Positions 42,181 through 45,794 of a stretch of 45,794 nt of DNA are shown in pieces. The number at the start of each line of letters is the position of its first letter. Position 1 is the stretch's first letter. The notes below the pieces were generated by a model. It made no database searches. It had not been told where the DNA came from and was given only the letters and a program-made list of their open reading frames with translations. Where the stretch lies: the NCBI GenBank assembly GCA_003139355.1, contig PLIM01000153.1, forward strand, positions 1 through 45,794, written 5' to 3'. Position numbers and translations under genes: made by a program. The DNA is from Acidimicrobiaceae bacterium. Its GTDB lineage: Bacteria; Actinomycetota; Acidimicrobiia; Acidimicrobiales; Bog-793.

Positions 42181-42412
42181 GCCGCGATGGTACACAGGCG
42201 CTCTTAGCCGTCGGTCAGCTCAGGACCGAGTTGGGTGGCACGACACCCAGGATGACACGGGACTCGCGCCGAGCGCGCGACGGCGGCGGGGGGATCGGTC
42301 GCGGCCTGCCGGTGGCCAGGGATCAGCCTTGCTCACCACGAGGCTCGTCGAGTGCCGTTAGCGTTACAGCGTTCACGAAGATCGAGCATCAGGGAACCAG
42401 AGGGTGACAGCC

Positions 42413-42469
42413 ATGATGACCAGAACGACCAGAGCCGCACAGCGCGAACAGCCGGCGGGCCGGTCATGA
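42413..42469 (+). CDS. Possible 18-codon leader ORF overlapping the ald start
   Basis: ATG 42413 opens MMTRTTRAAQREQPAGRS. Its TGA overlaps the ald ATG by 4 bases (ATGA), the usual form of coupled translation. AGAGGG lies about 9 bases upstream, whereas ald itself has no Shine-Dalgarno. The peptide is Thr/Arg-rich with no amino-acid run that would suggest attenuation. It could be a coupling device or chance. Confidence 0.35.
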   Translation: MMTRTTRAAQREQPAGRS

Positions 42470-43578
42470 TCGTCGGGGTCCCTGCGGAGGTCAAGGTCGC
42501 GGAGTGCCGAGTCGCCATCACACCCGATGGCGTCCGCGGGCTGACGGCGCTCGGCCACCAGGTGCTCGTCGAGACGGGCGCCGGCACTGGGTCGTCCCTG
42601 AGCGATGCAGAGTTCGTGACAGCAGGAGCGACCCTGGTCGACGCCGCCGCTGCGTGGTCTGCCGAGCTGGTCTGCAAGGTGAAAGAGCCACAGGAATCGG
42701 AGCTCTCCTATCTGCGGCCCGGCCTCGTGCTCTTCACGTACCTCCACCTCGCCGCCTACCCCGGCGTAGCCAAGGCACTGCTCGAGTCCGGCGCCACCGG
42801 GGTCGCCTACGAGACGGTGCAGCTCCCTTCGGGAAGCCTGCCCCTCCTCGCACCGATGAGCGAAGTCGCCGGACGGATAGCGACCCAGGTCGGCGCGCAC
42901 TTCCTCGAGGCTTCCCACGGAACGCGAGGCATCCTCCTCGGAGGCGTCCCCGGCGTACGGCCGGCTCGCGTCGTGATCATCGGTGCCGGCCACGTGGGAT
43001 GGAACGCCGCGTGGATCGCCCAGGGGATGGAGGCCGAGGTCCTGCTCCTCGACCGGGACATCGACCGGCTGCGGTGGGTCGACCAGATCCACCAGGGCCG
43101 GATCATGACCCTCGCGTCGAACCACGGGTCGATCGAGCGGGCCATCTCCGAGGCTGATCTCGTCATCGGTGCCGTCCTGGTCGCCGGCGGAAGGGCGCCG
43201 ATCGTCGTGACCGAGGAGATGATCGCCGCGATGAGACCTGGATCGGTCATCGTCGACGTCGCGGTCGACCAAGGTGGATGCGTCGAGACGACACATGAGA
43301 CGACACATGAGAACCCCACCTACTTCGTGCACGGCGTGCTCCATTACGCAGTCGGGAACATGCCCGCCGCGGTGCCGCACACTTCGACATATGCGCTCAC
43401 GAACGCCACATTCCCCTACCTCGTGGAGCTCGTCGAGCACGGCGTGGAGGCTGCAGCGACCGCAGATCCGGCACTGCGCGGCGGTATGAACACGATCGGT
43501 GGCAACTGCACGAACGCGGCGGTGGCAGCTGCCCTCGACCTCGACTGGGTCGACCCGATGAAGGTGGTGTCCGGCTGA
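42466..43578 (+). CDS. ald: Alanine dehydrogenase
   Basis: NAD-dependent alanine dehydrogenase (L-Ala to pyruvate and ammonia), 370 residues. Seen are the N-terminal VGVPAEVKVAECRVAITPDG, the substrate Lys in VCKVKEP and His in YLHLAAYPG, the NAD loop IIGAGHVGWNAAWIAQGMEA, and the C-terminal HYAVGNMPAAVPHTSTYALT. In mycobacteria it responds to AldR and low oxygen; no AldR gene is visible. A tandem 12-base repeat within the ETTHETTHENPT stretch does not change the usual length. ATG 42466 restores the standard N-terminus and overlaps the leader ORF. Confidence 0.96.
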   Translation: MIVGVPAEVKVAECRVAITPDGVRGLTALGHQVLVETGAGTGSSLSDAEFVTAGATLVDAAAAWSAELVCKVKEPQESELSYLRPGLVLFTYLHLAAYPGVAKALLESGATGVAYETVQLPSGSLPLLAPMSEVAGRIATQVGAHFLEASHGTRGILLGGVPGVRPARVVIIGAGHVGWNAAWIAQGMEAEVLLLDRDIDRLRWVDQIHQGRIMTLASNHGSIERAISEADLVIGAVLVAGGRAPIVVTEEMIAAMRPGSVIVDVAVDQGGCVETTHETTHENPTYFVHGVLHYAVGNMPAAVPHTSTYALTNATFPYLVELVEHGVEAAATADPALRGGMNTIGGNCTNAAVAAALDLDWVDPMKVVSG

Positions 43579-43607
43579 GGCAGTGGGTCTGACGCCTCCT
43601 GTCGGGT

Positions 43608-44874
43608 CTATCGCCGCCCTTCGGCGCGCCGCTCCCAGCCTGAGCCCGATCTTGCAACCAGGCCGAGCGTCGAGAGCCACTCGAGGGTGACCGCCGCCCT
43701 GGCGAGCTCCAGGCCGGAGCGCTCGCATACGAGCTCGAACGGGATCGCACAGTCCTCGAGTGCCTCCAGCACCGAATGCTCGGCCGGTGAGAGACGGGCG
43801 GTGACGGCCGGAAGGATGTCGCGCGGGACGCTCGCCTGGGCGAGTGACCGGGCACCCCGGGTGAAGGGCACGACTGCTCCCGGCACAAGCGAGCTCCAGC
43901 ACCGCGAGCACGTCAGCGGCGTCCATTGTCACGCCACAGCCGTCTTCAATGAGGGAGTTGGTGCCTTCGGACGCGGGGCTCCTCACCGATCCTGGAACCG
44001 CGAGAACCGTCACACTGCGTTCGTCCGCGGCCGTCACGGTGTGCAGCGCCCCTCCCGCCTTGTGGGACTCGACGACAACCACGACATGGGCAAGCGCGGC
44101 AATGAGCCGGTTCCGAAGGGGAAAGCGCCACCTTTCCGGTGCCGTTCCGGGTGCCGCTTCGGAGAGGATGCCCCCGGCGGCCTCGAGGCGAGCCCAGAGC
44201 CGATTGCTGCTCGCGGGGTAGACGACGTCGACTCCCCCACCGACGACGGCGACGGGCGGTGTCGGGCTCTCGGGCGCGAGTGCCCCCTCGTGAGCCGCCG
44301 CGTCGATGCCAGCGGCCAGGCCGGAAACTACGACCACACCGGCAACTGACAGGTTCGCTCCAAGCTCGGCCGCGACGCTCGACCCGCAGTACGTCGCTGA
44401 TCTGGTGCCCACGAGCGCCACACATGGCCCGTCGAGCTGAGCGATCGACCCACGCGTGAACAGGATCTCTGGCGCAGCCCGGTCATCGACGAGGCGAGCC
44501 GGATATCCGGACAACCCTCGGTGGCATACCGTCGTCCCCGTTGCCACCAAGTGCTCCCAGACGAGGGCGGGGTCTGCCTCGATTGCTGCCCGTCGCCAGC
44601 CGTCCACGATCTGGGCGGTGCGCAGGCCACCGCGGGTCGGAACCTGCTCGGCACCCATCAGGCGCGACGTGAGACGCGCCCTGGGGGCGCGCAAGTCAGC
44701 GGACACCTCCTGCGCCGATCGGCCGCGCAGCAGGCGCTGAAGCCGCTGCGGAGTCATCGAGACGAGCCCGGCCAAGGTCGCCGCGTACGCCGCATCCGGC
44801 AAGTTGTCTCCGTGCTGCATGGGACACCCGGAGCTGTTCGTGCTTCCCCCGGTCCGCTCAGCAGGGCAATTCAC
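43608..44874 (-). pseudogene. dprA: DNA processing protein DprA with a frameshift
   Basis: DprA loads RecA on incoming single-stranded DNA during natural transformation. The N-terminal frame (44874 to about 43880) has PDAAYAATLAGLVSMTPQRL, the Rossmann core CVALVGTRSATYCGSSVAAE, SGLAAGIDAAAHEGAL, GGGVDVVYPASS and RFPLRNRLIAALAHVVVVVE. It then leaves frame after DAADVLAVLEL. The C-terminal winged helix (LSPAEHSVLEALEDCAIPFE; TLEWLSTLGLVARSG) is in another frame, which opens at GTG 43886. The change equals one extra base. It could be real decay, a sequencing error, or split translation from the GTG. GTG 44874 overlaps the comM stop by 4 bases; ATG 44820 is the alternative start. Confidence 0.78.
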
Positions 44875-45602
44875 CCGGCCCGGAGCTCGAGCGCCATCGC
44901 GACGTGAATTTCGTCAAGGGTCATCTTCGGGGCATCGAGGTCCGCAAGGGTCAAAGCAACCCGCCGTACGCGATCGAGACCGCTGGCCGAGAGCGCGCCC
45001 GACCACAACTGGCGCTCGAGCAGATCGCGTGCGGCTTTGGTGAGGGGGGCCTGCAGCTCGAGGCTCGCCGAGGGCAAGGCCGCGTTCGCCAGCACGCCCC
45101 GCCGGCGCGCGAGAGCGCGCAACTTGGCGACACGCTGGGCCACAGAGGCGCTCGACTCGGCTGGAGTCGAGTCGAGGAGCTCACAGACACTCGGCCTGCC
45201 GACCGCGACGTGCAGATCGAACCGGTCCAACAGCGCTCACGAGAGCCTCCTCGAGTAGCGGGCGAGCTGAGCAGGCGAGCAGACGCAGCTGCCAACCCCC
45301 ACTCGTTCGCCGCACGGGCAGGGGTTCATCGCCGCAACGAGGAGAAACCGGGCCGGGAAACTGACAGTCTCCCTCGCACGAGCGACTCGGATGACTCCCT
45401 CCTCGAGCGGCTGACGAAGCAAATCGAGCAGCGGGGAAGGGAACTCACCGAGCTCGTCTAGAAACAGCACGCCGTCGGTGGCGACACTCCAGCCGCCTGA
45501 CCGCCTCGACATGACGAGGCCGCTACATCGGATGCACTTCGCAGGTGCTGTGTGAGATACAGAGCACGCACCCGACCCGCATAGCGGCCGCACTCGGTCG
45601 CG
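44871..45602 (-). pseudogene. comM: ComM/YifB-type Mg-chelatase AAA+ helicase, truncated and with an in-frame TGA
   Basis: ComM is a hexameric helicase aiding branch migration of transforming DNA. The piece holds Walker B GVLFLDELGEF, LLDLLRQPLEEGVIRVARAR, FPARFLLVAAMNPCPCGERV and CSPAQLARYSRRLS. An in-frame TGA follows (45237-45239) where the family has Gly in S-G-P-L-L-D. The same frame then continues LLDRFDLHVAVGRP and the C-terminal helical domain to 44871. A single G-to-T change would make this stop. Upstream, similarity fades near 45510 and TAA (45603-45605) closes the frame, so the Walker A half and the N-terminal domain are missing. It is either a pseudogene or two errors. Confidence 0.8.
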
Positions 45603-45638
45603 TTAGCGACTCATCACGCATAGGTGCCGATTACGAAG

Positions 45639-45794
45639 TCACCACAAGCGGAGCTTGCTCAGCTGACGCACAAGCCAGGCTCCTCGCGACGCGGCCGACA
45701 GAGACTCGGACGGGCTGAAGTCTGCCACTTCGTACTGGACTTGATTCTTGGCGAAGAAAGCGTCGAAGTCCTCTAGAGCCTTGCGCAGCGTGAT
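45639..45794 (-). CDS. C-terminal part of an unrecognised protein, cut by the window edge
   Basis: The last 51 codons of a minus-strand gene: ITLRKALEDFDAFFAKNQVQ, then YEVADFSPSESLSAASRGAW and LVRQLSKLRLW with a TGA at 45639-45641. No family is recognised. Its base composition is visibly less GC-rich than the flanking genes and codons such as CTA and AAT appear, which fits recent acquisition. It begins right after the point where comM similarity is lost. Confidence 0.55.
   Translation of the reverse strand: MTLRKALEDFDAFFAKNQVQYEVADFSPSESLSAASRGAWLVRQLSKLRLW

Noticed and set aside
43288-43312. Tandem repeat GAGACGACACAT inside ald as an insertion
   Set aside because: The protein keeps the same length as other alanine dehydrogenases in this loop, so the repeat is codon coincidence rather than expansion.
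42373-43607. Very long minus-strand open frame continuing dprA across ald
   Set aside because: It is antisense to the clearly real ald gene, has no family resemblance past DVLAVLEL, and such open antisense frames are expected at this GC content.
1-45794. CRISPR arrays, transposases, integrases or rRNA genes
   Set aside because: I found no direct-repeat array, no IS ends with a transposase and no rRNA. The only possible mobile boundary is at the right edge.

Overview
The window is chromosomal DNA from a high-GC Gram-positive bacterium of the Actinomycetota, possibly an Acidimicrobiia-like lineage. The class is a guess. The phylum rests on several markers: an mshA-type glycosyltransferase next to proC, a short excisionase-like HTH gene and rex; the tiny ribosomal proteins bS22 and bL37; a nickel superoxide dismutase with its maturation protease; and many GTG and leaderless-type starts. 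Genes are tightly packed, often with 1-8 base stop/start overlaps. I see no phage, insertion sequence, CRISPR array or rRNA. One tRNA-Gln is present.

Layout. 1-4670 (minus strand): sodX, an RsiG-like c-di-GMP-binding anti-sigma candidate, an XRE regulator, an mshA-like glycosyltransferase, proC, a small HTH protein and rex. 4696-8577: sodN, MoaD-like, DksA/TraR-like and DUF503 proteins, a DUF929 thioredoxin-like protein coupled to a VKOR (an exported disulfide-forming pair), a DUF2510 membrane protein and tRNA-Gln. 8740-15459: bS22, then a translation and housekeeping block (ispE, rsmA, tatD, metG, rsmI, DUF192), bL37 and a glycerophosphodiesterase. 15520-21320: an unknown protein, a PfkB kinase, aminopeptidase N, a GDT1-family transporter and a methyltransferase. 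21176-24386: a three-gene operon of GT4 glycosyltransferase, methyltransferase and (alpha/alpha)-barrel protein. 24536-27850: a channel-less MgtE-N/CBS protein, a long structured spacer and an Nramp-like transporter with an altered metal motif. 27927-34504: a tandem GNAT protein, a sedolisin remnant, an FtsX-type ABC exporter with its PadR repressor, an aldo/keto reductase and a NifU-domain protein. 34581-39229: a nucleotidyltransferase, a CDF metal exporter, an SRAP protein and dxs. 39365-43578: murL-murD2 (an alternative D-glutamate route for peptidoglycan) and ald. 43608-45794: dprA carrying a frameshift and comM carrying a nonsense codon and a lost 5' half, followed by an unrelated partial gene.

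The clearest themes are redox and thiol control (rex, mshA, sodN/sodX, VKOR pair), metal handling (Nramp/MgtE-N, CDF, GDT1, Ni-SOD), cell-wall precursor supply (murD2/murL, ald) and decay of DNA-uptake genes. The items most worth following up are the RsiG-like protein, the MgtE-N/Nramp locus with its leader, the murD2-murL pair and the broken dprA/comM locus.
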